Below are positions 1 through 8,195 of a stretch of DNA of 54,967 nt, piece after piece. The stretch is taken from positions 1-54,967 of the forward strand of contig JAUQPW010000024.1 in assembly GCA_030550175.1 (NCBI GenBank). Reading direction: 5' to 3'. The notes under the pieces were generated by a model. The model was not told where the DNA came from, did no database searches, and worked only from the letters and a program-made list of their open reading frames with translations. The DNA is from a bacterium (GTDB taxonomy: Bacteria > Moduliflexota > Moduliflexia > Moduliflexales > JAUQPW01). How positions within the stretch are numbered: position 1 is the stretch's first letter; each line of letters opens with the position of its first letter. Made by a program: the position numbers and the translations under genes.

Positions 1-483
1 CAGCTTAACCTTGATTTCATCGGAATCTTTAACCACTTGGTGGTTGGATACGTTGTAGCCCTGCTTGTCGATAATAAAACCGGAGCCTAAACTTCTCTGT
101 TTGAACTGCTTGGGGGGGTTACCTCCGAAAAACCGGTTAAAGAAATCCTCACCGAAGAAATCTTTAAATTCTTCTGAGCCCCGGAATCCTCGGAATTCTT
201 TTCGTTTCATGGTATGGCTGGTGCTGATATTAACCACGGTAGGCTTAACTTTATTGGCAATCCCTACAAAGTCATGGGGAACCAGGACCCCGGCCATAGA
301 TTTTGTTCCTGTATCTGCGGTAGGTTTATCTGCAGCCGGCGGTGTAGCTGGATTGCCGGATTTTGATTCCTGAGCGATACTTAGCAAGGGGATACTATTA
401 ACGGTCAGAATAGCTGTTGTTACACTGACCACGAAGCATAAAAGACCGATTAACCAAATTTGTTTTAAATTTTCCTTGTTCAT
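1..483 (-). CDS. degP: DegP/HtrA-type periplasmic serine protease, N-terminal part (cut by window edge)
   Basis: The first 161 residues of a trypsin-like HtrA/DegP protein are visible; the rest lies outside the window. It begins with a hydrophobic signal/anchor segment (residues 8-32), then a Pro/Ala/Thr-rich linker. The typical start of the protease domain follows (VKPTVVNIST, the acidic FFGEDFFNRFFGG loop, GSGFIIDKQGY). It is the last gene of an envelope-stress operon, as is usual for HtrA proteins. Oddity: where the family has TNNHVV or TNHHVV with the catalytic His, this protein has SNHQVV, so the catalytic His looks replaced by Gln. The Asp and Ser of the triad and the PDZ domains are not visible. 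Start is the ATG at 481-483. Confidence 0.85.
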   Translation of the reverse strand, partial: MNKENLKQIWLIGLLCFVVSVTTAILTVNSIPLLSIAQESKSGNPATPPAADKPTADTGTKSMAGVLVPHDFVGIANKVKPTVVNISTSHTMKRKEFRGFRGSEEFKDFFGEDFFNRFFGGNPPKQFKQRSLGSGFIIDKQGYNVSNHQVVKDSDEIKVKL

Positions 484-489
484 AACTTT

Positions 490-566
490 GTTGTCTATTA
501 TCTGTTGTCCGTTGTCCCTCTTATGAACTTATACCCCATGAACAACGGACGACGGGTAGTAGACAG
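490..566. repeat. Heptad-unit imperfect inverted repeat
   Basis: The left arm reads as 7-nt steps (GTCTATT ATCTGTT GTCCGTT GTCC). The right arm is its imperfect complement (AACAACGGACGACGGG...AGACAG). It fills the spacer between the rseB-like and degP-like genes and could fold into a long hairpin in the operon mRNA. The same architecture with other sequence recurs in many spacers of the window. Confidence 0.75.
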
Positions 567-569
567 CTT

Positions 570-1685
570 TTAAGGCAAAATCGATCGAGCTACTTTTAAT
601 AACTCATCTTCTGAGATTTCTCCTATTAGAGTAACATAAATGTCCTGTAATTTCCAATTTAAGATCTTTAGTAATCCTTGATCATATAATACTCCTTTTT
701 TGTCATTGATGTCTACTTCTCGGGTAGGGAGAGGCGTACCGGAAAGAGATAGTACGGATCTATCCTGGAAAATGGACAGAGAGCTCAATCCATCCGAATA
801 AAGTAAATGGACCCGTTCCCCTTTATCCACCTTAATATGGGTAATCCCGGTGAGGGTAAAACCTTCAGGAATATAACCTAACGGATGCAACTTAAAATTG
901 ATATGTTTTTCTGCTTCGGCCAGATTGTCATATCTGGCTTCTACAAAGGTCTTAACAGGAATACCCTCGGGAATTTTGAGAGAGAAAATATCATTTCCAA
1001 GAACAGAGCCAAATTTAATTTCCGAGAAAGTTGATAACAGAATTAGATTTCCACTCAGGTCGTAAATCTCAGTCCTTAAGGGAATTCCATATTCTCTATC
1101 CACCCATATCTTCCGAGCAGGTCGATTAGCATCCTTGGGTTCGAAGAAAATACCGATACTATTTCTGTTAATGATTTGCCCTTGCTTCTCTATGTAGATC
1201 TTGTAGTTCTGTTCGATGAGCTGCTCCTTTTCCTTGAGATCTTTTACCACATCCTCAAACACATAGGAATTTTTACGAATGACGAAAGCTTCCGATGGAA
1301 TATAGTGCCAGATATGTTGTCCATCATCCAGAATGACTTGAGTTTTCTTTTCCTTCAAGGAGAAGATTTCTCTCTTTTCCTTGTTAGCAGGTCCATGAAT
1401 GATCTGAATACTTTTGACATCTGGTTGACAGGATGAATAGTTAACCACAATCTTGATCCCCATATAGCTGATATCTCTATTTCTGGACTCTCTCAGGGTT
1501 TGAATAATACTATTCAACTCTTCCCTTTCCTCAGCCCACACCTTATCGGCAATGAGGGTGATCGTTAACCAGCTGATCAAAAAAAATAAGGTGTTTAAAA
1601 TCATTAGATTCCGTTTCCGCTTCATGGACTCACCCTGTTTACCGTATATAAAAATACCTGGTAACCTATCAAGCATCTGGTTCAT
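570..1685 (-). CDS. rseB: RseB/MucB-like sigma-E regulatory protein
   Basis: A 371-residue protein resembling RseB/MucB, the periplasmic sensor that binds the anti-sigma factor and protects it from proteolysis. It has an N-terminal LolA-like beta domain (about residues 55-240) and a C-terminal domain (about 260-371), as in the family. The ATG at 1683-1685 overlaps the anti-sigma stop in an ATGA arrangement, suggesting translational coupling. An internal Met at residue 21 begins a better signal peptide (MKRKRNLMIL...), so the mature translation start may be 20 codons later. It lies between the anti-sigma gene and degP, the usual order. Confidence 0.8.
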   Translation of the reverse strand: MNQMLDRLPGIFIYGKQGESMKRKRNLMILNTLFFLISWLTITLIADKVWAEEREELNSIIQTLRESRNRDISYMGIKIVVNYSSCQPDVKSIQIIHGPANKEKREIFSLKEKKTQVILDDGQHIWHYIPSEAFVIRKNSYVFEDVVKDLKEKEQLIEQNYKIYIEKQGQIINRNSIGIFFEPKDANRPARKIWVDREYGIPLRTEIYDLSGNLILLSTFSEIKFGSVLGNDIFSLKIPEGIPVKTFVEARYDNLAEAEKHINFKLHPLGYIPEGFTLTGITHIKVDKGERVHLLYSDGLSSLSIFQDRSVLSLSGTPLPTREVDINDKKGVLYDQGLLKILNWKLQDIYVTLIGEISEDELLKVARSILP

Positions 1686-2251
1686 CGGTTCATATAACCC
1701 ACGAATACGGTGTTATCCGTTAGAGGAGTTCGTAACCCCTCCATGGCATGCTGATAAAGATAATCATCGATATTGTTGAAATCCGTATTTCCCGATTCGT
1801 GGACAGGCGGGGGATCCAGTTTAGCCTCGATATAATACGTATCCTTCTGGGTCTTTGGCTTCATCTCAACATAATAGGTGTTCGTTGAAGGTCCCTGAGT
1901 TCCCATTTGCTGGAAGTAAAAGATTCCGGCAAGGAGAATCAGCAACAGGACTGCTGCCGTGGCCCAGACAGGAAGAGGATATTTAGAAGTCCATGACAAA
2001 CTTTTCTTTCGAGAGCCCGGAATTTCCTTGTGTACACTTTGCATGATTTTTTGGGAAAATCCTAAAGAAGGGGCCAGTGCTTTCGTTGCTGCATATTGTT
2101 TTAAAAGATTTTTTAATGCATTGACTTCCTTAAGATGTTGATGGCACTTTGCACAGGCATTCAAATGCTGGGTAAGCAAGACCACCTCGGCGTCTCGTAA
2201 CTCCCCATCCACATATCCGGTTATAAGCTCAAAATATTCCTCACAGTTCAT
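1682..2251 (-). CDS. rseA: Anti-sigma factor with zinc-finger (zf-HC2) domain
   Basis: A 189-residue single-pass membrane protein. The N-terminal zf-HC2/ASD motif (HLNACAKC, about residues 29-36) is the type that binds and inhibits ECF sigma factors. One transmembrane segment (LPVWATAAVLLLILLAGIFYF) lies near residue 90. The periplasmic C-terminus would be the substrate for regulated proteolysis and the RseB contact. It starts 4 bp after the sigma-factor stop codon and overlaps rseB by 4 bp, so the three genes form one tight unit. Confidence 0.88.
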   Translation of the reverse strand: MNCEEYFELITGYVDGELRDAEVVLLTQHLNACAKCHQHLKEVNALKNLLKQYAATKALAPSLGFSQKIMQSVHKEIPGSRKKSLSWTSKYPLPVWATAAVLLLILLAGIFYFQQMGTQGPSTNTYYVEMKPKTQKDTYYIEAKLDPPPVHESGNTDFNNIDDYLYQHAMEGLRTPLTDNTVFVGYMNR

Positions 2252-2255
2252 ACTT

Positions 2256-2849
2256 CTACTCCGTAAAATAATCCTTGAGCCTTTCTCTTAAAGCTGCCCT
2301 GGCTCTGGCTAATCGAGATCGCACAGTCCCTATGGGGCAATGCAGAACCTCTGCAATCTCTTGATAAGATAAGCCTTCCAGATCATACAGAACCAGAGCT
2401 TCTCTTTGATCGTCTGGAAGATTTCCTAAAGCTTCATCCACCTGTTCCAGTAACTCTCCTGTTAACAAAGCAGTTTGCGGATTCACTCGCTGATCCGCTA
2501 TCTCCAACAAAGAAGGCTCGGCCTCTGACCTCCTATCCCCTATAGGTATAAGAGACCCCCGAGAAGAGGCTAAATAGTTCTTACACTTATTAATGGCAAT
2601 CCGATATAGCCAAGTAAAAAAAGACGAATTTCCCTTAAATTCTCCTATTGCTTTAAAAGCCGAGATAAAAACCTCTTGAGCCAAATCCTCAACAATCTCA
2701 GGATTATTGGTCATACGATGAATCAGACTAAAAATCTGCCTCTGATATCGAATGACTAAGGTCTCAAAAGCCAGCGAATCTCCTGCTTGACATCTCTTTA
2801 CCAGGCTCTCATCGGTTACCGGCTTTGTGGGTTTCCTCGAATTCAACAC
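2256..2849 (-). CDS. rpoE: ECF RNA polymerase sigma factor (RpoE/SigW type)
   Basis: A 197-residue ECF sigma factor. Region 2 is clear (DLAQEVFISAFKAIGEFKG, then FFTWLYRIAINKCKNYL). Region 4 is also clear (LPDDQREALVLYDLEGLSYQEIAEVL, then PIGTVRSRLARARAALRE). The start is the GTG at 2847-2849, 9 nt after an AGGA-type ribosome site. It heads the sigma/anti-sigma/RseB/DegP operon. A sigma-E-like promoter lies just upstream, which implies autoregulation. Confidence 0.93.
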   Translation of the reverse strand: MLNSRKPTKPVTDESLVKRCQAGDSLAFETLVIRYQRQIFSLIHRMTNNPEIVEDLAQEVFISAFKAIGEFKGNSSFFTWLYRIAINKCKNYLASSRGSLIPIGDRRSEAEPSLLEIADQRVNPQTALLTGELLEQVDEALGNLPDDQREALVLYDLEGLSYQEIAEVLHCPIGTVRSRLARARAALRERLKDYFTE

Positions 2850-2895
2850 GTACGCGATCCTTTTTTCTAGTACTAGCTACTTTGAATTCATTAAA

Positions 2896-2923
2896 TTAGA
2901 CCTGGAAACCAGGCTAAAGTTCC
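2896..2923 (-). promoter_or_regulatory. Sigma-E (ECF) type autoregulatory promoter
   Basis: On the minus strand, GGAACTT (2917-2923) is followed 16 nt later by TCTAA (2896-2900). This matches the RpoE/AlgU consensus GAACTT-N16-TCTGA closely. It lies about 47 bp upstream of the sigma-factor GTG. Confidence 0.72.
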
Positions 2924-3121
2924 TGTAGCCAAGAAACTTTTAAAGATTTGTAAAGATTACTTCAATCAACCTGCCTGACCGAATCAGGGTCCTCATCCTA
3001 ATAGGATACAATACCCCGGCCTACTTATCAACGATAACAGCTTTGACGCGGTAATCGACCCTAAACCTTTACTCCCGGAAAACGACCGTAAAATCTCTTA
3101 TTTATGATCGGTTGACTTAAC

Positions 3122-3421
3122 TCATTGGGATGACTCTTTCTTTCCATAATAGGTTGTCAAATATTCTATAATCTGAGGAACATCGTCTTTGTTGATGGGT
3201 GCTCCCATGACCTGGATCATTTTATTAACCGAAGCTTCCCATCCTTTTTTATCCAGGAAAGGGGAATTGATAAGGATATAATCCAGGCTATGGCAGATAG
3301 TACAATTGGCCTCAACAAGCTTTTTTCCGGGCCCTTCTTTAAGTTTTATTTTTTCCTCTTGCGCCAAAACGGGGGAAGAGAGAACTATCGATAGGATCAT
3401 AAGAAAAATAAGACTTTTCAC
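3122..3421 (-). CDS. Small periplasmic c-type cytochrome next to sulfite oxidase (SorB-like)
   Basis: A 99-residue monohaem cytochrome c with a signal peptide (KSLIFLMILSIVLSSPVLAQ) and one CTICH haem site. A C-terminal helix holds Met residues (MIQVMGAP) that could supply the axial ligand. I place the start at the GTG at 3419-3421, preceded by a strong GGAGG five bases upstream. The open frame continues to 3505, but that extension overlaps the upstream gene and would put the signal peptide far from the N-terminus. Its position after a molybdenum sulfite oxidase suggests it is the electron acceptor, as SorB is for SorA. The partnership is inferred from position. Confidence 0.75.
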   Translation of the reverse strand: MKSLIFLMILSIVLSSPVLAQEEKIKLKEGPGKKLVEANCTICHSLDYILINSPFLDKKGWEASVNKMIQVMGAPINKDDVPQIIEYLTTYYGKKESSQ

Positions 3422-3501
3422 AGGACCCTCCTTTCCGGAAGCTCGTTTTCCGGTGGAAAACGAGGTTTTTATTCTGAACAAAAACCGCTTCCCAGGGATT
3501 T

Positions 3502-4737
3502 TCAAATGACTTCTATGTTTATACGCTGAATAACGTTATGGTGATAACCAGCCGGATTCAGGATGAGCTCAAAGGTTTGCGTCTGTCCCAGACGGTTACT
3601 GGCCTTGGCCATAACGGTATATTTGCCTTTTTCAGTTGGTGCAAACCGATAACTCCAGGGTCTCCAGGAAAACCTTCCGGCGTCGGTCCCCAATTCAGCC
3701 TCTCGCCAGGTCTTTCCTCCATCGGTGGAGACCTCTACCAGTTGAATACCATAGCCCCCGTCCCAGGCTATTCCTTTAACTTCGATGGGTTGTCCTGATT
3801 TAAACTGCCGGCCTTCTTCCAGATTTGTTATCAGGGAACTGACGACCATCTCGGTGATGGGAGTATTAACCTCCGTTTCTTGAGAGATAAATCGATCCAC
3901 AATCGGAAATTTACCTTTGGGAATTCTATAGGCTGCCTTCATCCAAAAACCCTCAAAGGGTCGGGTTATAACCTGAATCTCTGTGAGCTGCTTAACCCAA
4001 TAGGTACCGGTCCAGCCGGGAACTATTAATCGGGCAGGGAATCCATTCCAATCGGGAAGCGGTTCTCCGTTCATCTCCCAAGCGATGAGGGTATTTTCAT
4101 CCAGGGCTTTCCAGACCGGGAGGCTCTTCTTAAAATCCGGAGTTTTTTCCAAAACAGCCCCATCTGCGCCATTGAACGTAACTTCCAGGGCTTCTTTTTT
4201 AATACCGGCTTTGACCAAAATTTCTTTAAGCCGGACACCCTTCCACCTGGCGTTTCCCATTGCGCCATAACCCCATTGAACTCCCGGCACGTGGGGCTTG
4301 AACAATCCCCTTCGATTACCCGAACACAGACATAAAGCCGCCATCTCCACCTGCTCAAAATCTCGCCGAAGGTCTTCCAGGGTTAATTCCATGGGTTTTT
4401 CTATGGCTTCCCCTCCGATGCTGAGTTTCCATTGTTGGATATCCACTTGAGGGATATCGGCCAGGTGGTATCTTACGAAAAAGACCTCATTGGGGGTAAA
4501 CAGTTCATTAAAATACTGAACGGGGGTTTCATAGTTAGGGGGGCGGTAGGTCCTCTTAATCAGAGGTTTTTTCCCAGGTAAAGCCTGGAGTACAGCCTCC
4601 TCCAAAGCCCCTTGTGGAAGCTCCGGCGGCCCCATCTGAGAACTCTGGGCCAGAAGGTTTTTTGGCAGGAGGATACCGCTGTTAGCAAGAACTAAACTTC
4701 CCGCAACACTCTTCAGGAACTTTCTTCGGTTGATCAT
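3502..4737 (-). CDS. Tat-exported molybdopterin sulfite oxidase / sulfite dehydrogenase (SorA/SuoX family)
   Basis: A 411-residue enzyme of the sulfite oxidase family, which oxidises sulfite to sulfate using Mo-molybdopterin. The chosen start gives a classical Tat signal (INRRKFLKSVAGS). The frame stays open to an ATG at 4818, which would add 27 unlikely residues. The molybdopterin domain has FFVRYHLADIP and the Mo-ligating Cys in ALCLCSGNRR (about residue 138). The C-terminal 110 residues form the Mo-co dimerisation domain (VKGIAWDGGYGIQLVEVSTDGGKTW, shortened here to WDGG...VEVSTDGGKTW). It has no haem domain, which fits a separate cytochrome encoded downstream. It follows the AAA ATPase closely. 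Confidence 0.85.
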   Translation of the reverse strand: MINRRKFLKSVAGSLVLANSGILLPKNLLAQSSQMGPPELPQGALEEAVLQALPGKKPLIKRTYRPPNYETPVQYFNELFTPNEVFFVRYHLADIPQVDIQQWKLSIGGEAIEKPMELTLEDLRRDFEQVEMAALCLCSGNRRGLFKPHVPGVQWGYGAMGNARWKGVRLKEILVKAGIKKEALEVTFNGADGAVLEKTPDFKKSLPVWKALDENTLIAWEMNGEPLPDWNGFPARLIVPGWTGTYWVKQLTEIQVITRPFEGFWMKAAYRIPKGKFPIVDRFISQETEVNTPITEMVVSSLITNLEEGRQFKSGQPIEVKGIAWDGGYGIQLVEVSTDGGKTWREAELGTDAGRFSWRPWSYRFAPTEKGKYTVMAKASNRLGQTQTFELILNPAGYHHNVIQRINIEVI

Positions 4738-4823
4738 AGAACAGTTCTTAACCGCCAGGATACCAGATTCATCAGCACCCAGAGTTCCCACGATAAACCT
4801 GGTGTCCAGGTGGTACATCCTAA

Positions 4824-6443
4824 TTAACTACGAGGGATCTTTCCCATCTGCCGGGTTAGCTCGATGGCTTCCAAAAAATGAGCCTGGGTAATACGCAAAT
4901 CTGGATGTTGAACAAAGGTTACCTCTGAATCCTCAAAAAACTGCTCCAGAGCGATCAATCGCGCTTTTTTACAAACAGCCTCGATATCCGACCCCACGAA
5001 ACCTTCGGTCTGCTCGGCCAGTTGACGCAAATCCACCTCTTTCAGATGAAGTTGAGCTAGGTAGATTTTAAAAATTTCCTCCCGCTCTTCCAGGGTCGGA
5101 ATGGGAAACTCCAGAATATAGTCAAACCGGCCTGCCCGTAAAAGAGCAGGGTCTACCAGGTCAATTCGATTGGTAGCTGCCAGGAAAATAACTTCATTAA
5201 AATCCTTGAGGGTATCCAATTCCCGGAGGAGTTGGTTAACCATCCGTTGCGTAACCCCACTTTCGTCTCCTCCGTATATACACCGAATCGGAGCAATGCT
5301 ATCAATTTCATCGAAGAATAGAATACACGGAGAAGTATGCCTGGCCATCTTGAAGACCTCTCGAAGTCCTTTTTCAGATTCTCCCAGCCATTTAGAGAAA
5401 AGCCTGGGTCCGTCTACCGTAATCAAGGTAAATCCACTTTCACCGGCTAAGGCCCTGGCCAGGAGAGTTTTTCCCGTACCTGAAGGGCCTGTAAAAAGTA
5501 GACTTTTGGGAAAAGCTATTCCGCTGGTTTCATAGAGACGATGATAGCAAGAGGAAAGTCGGATGATGGCCTTGAGTGTCTTCTTTACGTAGGTTAATCC
5601 TCCCACATCCTTGAACTGAAGTACGGGTCTTTCGGCCAGAAACTCCCGTGTGGCTCCAGGTTCAATCTCCTTGAAAGCTTCGATGAAGTCTTCCATGGTA
5701 ACCTGAAAATCCAGAGCGGGACCCTCCAGCCTGGAAGGGGCCTGGCTATTAAGCTCCGGTAAAATCCGGCGAAGGGCAATCATACCGGCTTCCTTGGTGA
5801 TAGCTTCCAGATCAGCTCCTACGTATCCGTGGGTAATCTCGGCCAGTTTATCCAGATTGACATTGGGAGCCAGAGGCATGGATCGGGTATGAATCTCCAG
5901 GATCTGGCGCCGCCCGATTCGATTGGGAACCCCGATGACCACCTCCCGATCAAATCGCCCCGGGCGTCGCAGGGCAGGATCCAACACCTCCGGGATATTG
6001 GTTGCGCCGATCACCACCACCTGACCCCGGGTTACCAATCCATCCATTAAAGCCAGAAGCTGAGCCACGACCCGCTTTTCTACATCTCCCGCAACATTAA
6101 TCCGTTTGGGGGCAATGGCATCGATTTCATCGATAAAAATTACACTGGGCGCATTACGGCGGGCCTCTTCAAACTTCTCCCGGAGTCTGGCCTCGCTTTC
6201 TCCATAATACTTGTTAATAACCTCAGGACCGTTGATGTGAATGAAATGGGCTCCTATCTCATTGGCAATAGCTCGAGCAATGAGGGTCTTTCCGGTCCCC
6301 GGCGGGCCATGAAGCAGAACCCCTTTGGGCGGTTCAATCCCCAATCGGGCAAAAACTTCGGGATATTTCATGGGAAACTCGATAATCTCCCGAACCCGCT
6401 GAAGCTCTTTTTCCAATCCACCAATATCTTTAAAAGATGCCAT
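4824..6443 (-). CDS. CDC48/VAT-like tandem AAA+ ATPase lacking the N-domain
   Basis: A 539-residue protein made of two AAA modules. D1 has Walker A GPPGTGKT (46-53), Walker B VIFIDEID (101-108) and RRPGRFDR. D2 has Walker A GPSGTGKT (319-326), Walker B ILFFDEID and LRAGRFDY. It resembles p97/CDC48 unfoldases but begins directly at D1, so the substrate-binding N-domain (about 190 residues in p97) is missing. It could remodel or unfold proteins in the cytoplasm; the substrate is unknown. The next gene (sulfite oxidase) follows within a few to about 85 bp depending on its start, so the two are probably cotranscribed. Confidence 0.88.
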   Translation of the reverse strand: MASFKDIGGLEKELQRVREIIEFPMKYPEVFARLGIEPPKGVLLHGPPGTGKTLIARAIANEIGAHFIHINGPEVINKYYGESEARLREKFEEARRNAPSVIFIDEIDAIAPKRINVAGDVEKRVVAQLLALMDGLVTRGQVVVIGATNIPEVLDPALRRPGRFDREVVIGVPNRIGRRQILEIHTRSMPLAPNVNLDKLAEITHGYVGADLEAITKEAGMIALRRILPELNSQAPSRLEGPALDFQVTMEDFIEAFKEIEPGATREFLAERPVLQFKDVGGLTYVKKTLKAIIRLSSCYHRLYETSGIAFPKSLLFTGPSGTGKTLLARALAGESGFTLITVDGPRLFSKWLGESEKGLREVFKMARHTSPCILFFDEIDSIAPIRCIYGGDESGVTQRMVNQLLRELDTLKDFNEVIFLAATNRIDLVDPALLRAGRFDYILEFPIPTLEEREEIFKIYLAQLHLKEVDLRQLAEQTEGFVGSDIEAVCKKARLIALEQFFEDSEVTFVQHPDLRITQAHFLEAIELTRQMGKIPRS

Positions 6444-6583
6444 AACCTCTATGTAATATGCCGGGTTTACACAGAACAGGCAAGAAAAATCGTTCGTGAA
6501 TTGATTATTTCCTTGAAGACCCTTAAAGAATCTGTAAAAATATTCGATACCCGTTTTTTAACCCTTACTCCCGGTAATATTAA

Positions 6584-6612
6584 TTGACAGGATGAAAGCG
6601 CTTTGTTAAATA
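6584..6612 (+). promoter_or_regulatory. Sigma-70-type promoter for the HpaB-family gene
   Basis: A perfect -35 TTGACA (6584-6589) is separated by 17 nt from TAAATA (6607-6612). It lies about 70 bp upstream of the ATG at 6685 in the divergent spacer shared with the AAA ATPase gene. Confidence 0.5.
6593..6606. promoter_or_regulatory. LacI/CcpA-type operator palindrome between -35 and -10
   Basis: TGAAAGCGCTTTGT contains the 10-bp palindrome AAAGCGCTTT. It matches the cre/LacI-family operator pattern TGWAARCGYTWNCW. It sits exactly between the -35 and -10 elements, where a bound repressor would block the polymerase. No LacI-family gene is present in the window. Confidence 0.5.
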
Positions 6613-6684
6613 AAGCTTAAGTGGAAATCTCAGGTCATTGTTATCATTTCATAACCCTTAAGGTAATTAGAAGGAGAAGGAATC

Positions 6685-8130
6685 ATGGCACTTAGATCTG
6701 CTGAACAATATATAGAAAGTTTACGGGATGGTCGTACGGTTTATTACCGGGGGGAACAGGTTAAAGATGTAACGACCCATCCCGATATAAGAGTGGCTAT
6801 TGAGCATGCTGCCGGGGATTATCAGCTGGCAGAAGATCCCCGATACAAAGATCTGATGACCTATCAGGATCCGGAAACGGGAGAAATCAGCAGCCGATAT
6901 TTTAAAATCCCCAGGAATGCCGAGGATCTTCTGAAACGGCATGAAATGATTTTAACGGGAACCCGAGCCGGTCATGGAGTGGTTCCCATCATCAAGGAAA
7001 TTGGAACCGATGCCATTTTTGCCCTTTATATCATTGCTAAAAAGATGGACGATCAGCTTGGGAGTCACTATTTTGAGCGGGTTCAAAAATATCATCAATA
7101 CTGTCGGCAAAATGATCTAAGCATGGCCACGGCGCAGACAGACGTAAAAGGAGATCGAGGTCTGCGGCCTTCAGAGCAGGAACACCCGGATTATTATGTT
7201 CGAATTGTCGATGAAACCAAAGACGGTATTATTGTGCGAGGAGCAAAGGTTCATACCACCTCGGCGGTTGCCGTAAATGAGATCCTTGTAATCCCTACCC
7301 GGGCTTTGGGGGAAGGGGATAAAAATTATGCCGTGGCCTTTGCTATTCCGGCCAATACCAAAGGGCTTAAGATGATTGTGAGTCCCTTTGGAAGTGTACC
7401 TCCCAGTGACTTCCATCATCCGGTAAGCACCCATCATCGGTTGATGGAATCCCTGACCATTTTCGATGACGTCTTCGTTCCCTGGGAACGAGTCTTTATG
7501 AAAGGAGAATGGCAGTTTGCAGGACCTTTAGCCACAACTTTCGTCCAATTCCATCGTTTTACGGCTATTTCCTATAAACCACCTCTCTGTGAACTGTTCG
7601 TTGGTGCAGCCGAGCTTATGGCCGAAGCCAATGGGGTTAAAAAGGCTTCTCATATTCGAGAAAAAATCACCCAGCTCATCAGTTATACAGAAACGGTTCG
7701 GGCCCTTACCCGGGCTTCTGCCTACGAATGCCGTGTGGTAGATCCGGGAATTGCGGTTCCGGATACCATCATTACCAACATCGCGAAGTATTACTTCGCC
7801 AGTCATTACCACCAGGCGGTCAGCTGGCTTCAGGACATTGCCGGGGGTCTTCTGGTAACCGGACCTTCCGAAGAGGACTGGCTCAACCCGGAAACCCGTC
7901 CCTATATCCAGAAATACCTGGGTGGGGCTAAAGAAATATCTACCGAGAACCGATTAAAACTATTTAATCTGATCCGAGACCTCACCGCCTCTGATTTTGG
8001 GGGGTATCATGAAGTCCTGGCCATCCATGCAGAAGGTTCTTTGGAAGCCCAGAAAATAACTATTTATCGGGAATACGATACAAAACCCTGTATCGAATTT
8101 GTTAAAAGGGTCGCCCAGATTCGAGACTAA
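6685..8130 (+). CDS. HpaB-family (4-hydroxyphenylacetate 3-hydroxylase-like) flavoprotein
   Basis: A 481-residue protein of the HpaB / 4-hydroxybutyryl-CoA dehydratase superfamily, which share an acyl-CoA-dehydrogenase-like FAD fold. Signature segments are ATAQTDVKGDRGLRP, VRGAKVHTTSAVAVNEILV, ERVFMKGEW and AGGLLVTGPSEEDW. The Fe-S ligands of the dehydratase branch are absent: the TGTCxxxC-type segment reads TGTRAGHGVV, and the HxxxxxxC position after the substrate loop is Tyr. I therefore favour a reduced-flavin monooxygenase on a phenolic substrate, but the partner reductase HpaC is not in the window. A strong AGGAGAAGG ribosome site precedes the ATG. Confidence 0.78.
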   Translation: MALRSAEQYIESLRDGRTVYYRGEQVKDVTTHPDIRVAIEHAAGDYQLAEDPRYKDLMTYQDPETGEISSRYFKIPRNAEDLLKRHEMILTGTRAGHGVVPIIKEIGTDAIFALYIIAKKMDDQLGSHYFERVQKYHQYCRQNDLSMATAQTDVKGDRGLRPSEQEHPDYYVRIVDETKDGIIVRGAKVHTTSAVAVNEILVIPTRALGEGDKNYAVAFAIPANTKGLKMIVSPFGSVPPSDFHHPVSTHHRLMESLTIFDDVFVPWERVFMKGEWQFAGPLATTFVQFHRFTAISYKPPLCELFVGAAELMAEANGVKKASHIREKITQLISYTETVRALTRASAYECRVVDPGIAVPDTIITNIAKYYFASHYHQAVSWLQDIAGGLLVTGPSEEDWLNPETRPYIQKYLGGAKEISTENRLKLFNLIRDLTASDFGGYHEVLAIHAEGSLEAQKITIYREYDTKPCIEFVKRVAQIRD

Positions 8131-8136
8131 TATCCG

Positions 8137-8191
8137 CTCAAAGTCCAAAGTCCAGAGTCAAATTCATCTAGGATTTTAGACTTTGGGCTTT
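8137..8191. repeat. Heptad-unit inverted repeat before the histidine kinase gene
   Basis: The left arm is AAAGTCC AAAGTCC AGAGTC (7-nt units). The right arm GACTTTGGGCTT pairs with it. The right arm ends five bases before the kinase ATG at 8196 and holds the only purine-rich stretch there, so the hairpin could mask translation initiation. Confidence 0.7.
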
Positions 8192-8195
8192 TATA

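Noticed and set aside
6685..8130. 4-hydroxybutyryl-CoA dehydratase
   Set aside because: The conserved Cys/His ligands for its [4Fe-4S] cluster are absent at the aligned positions.
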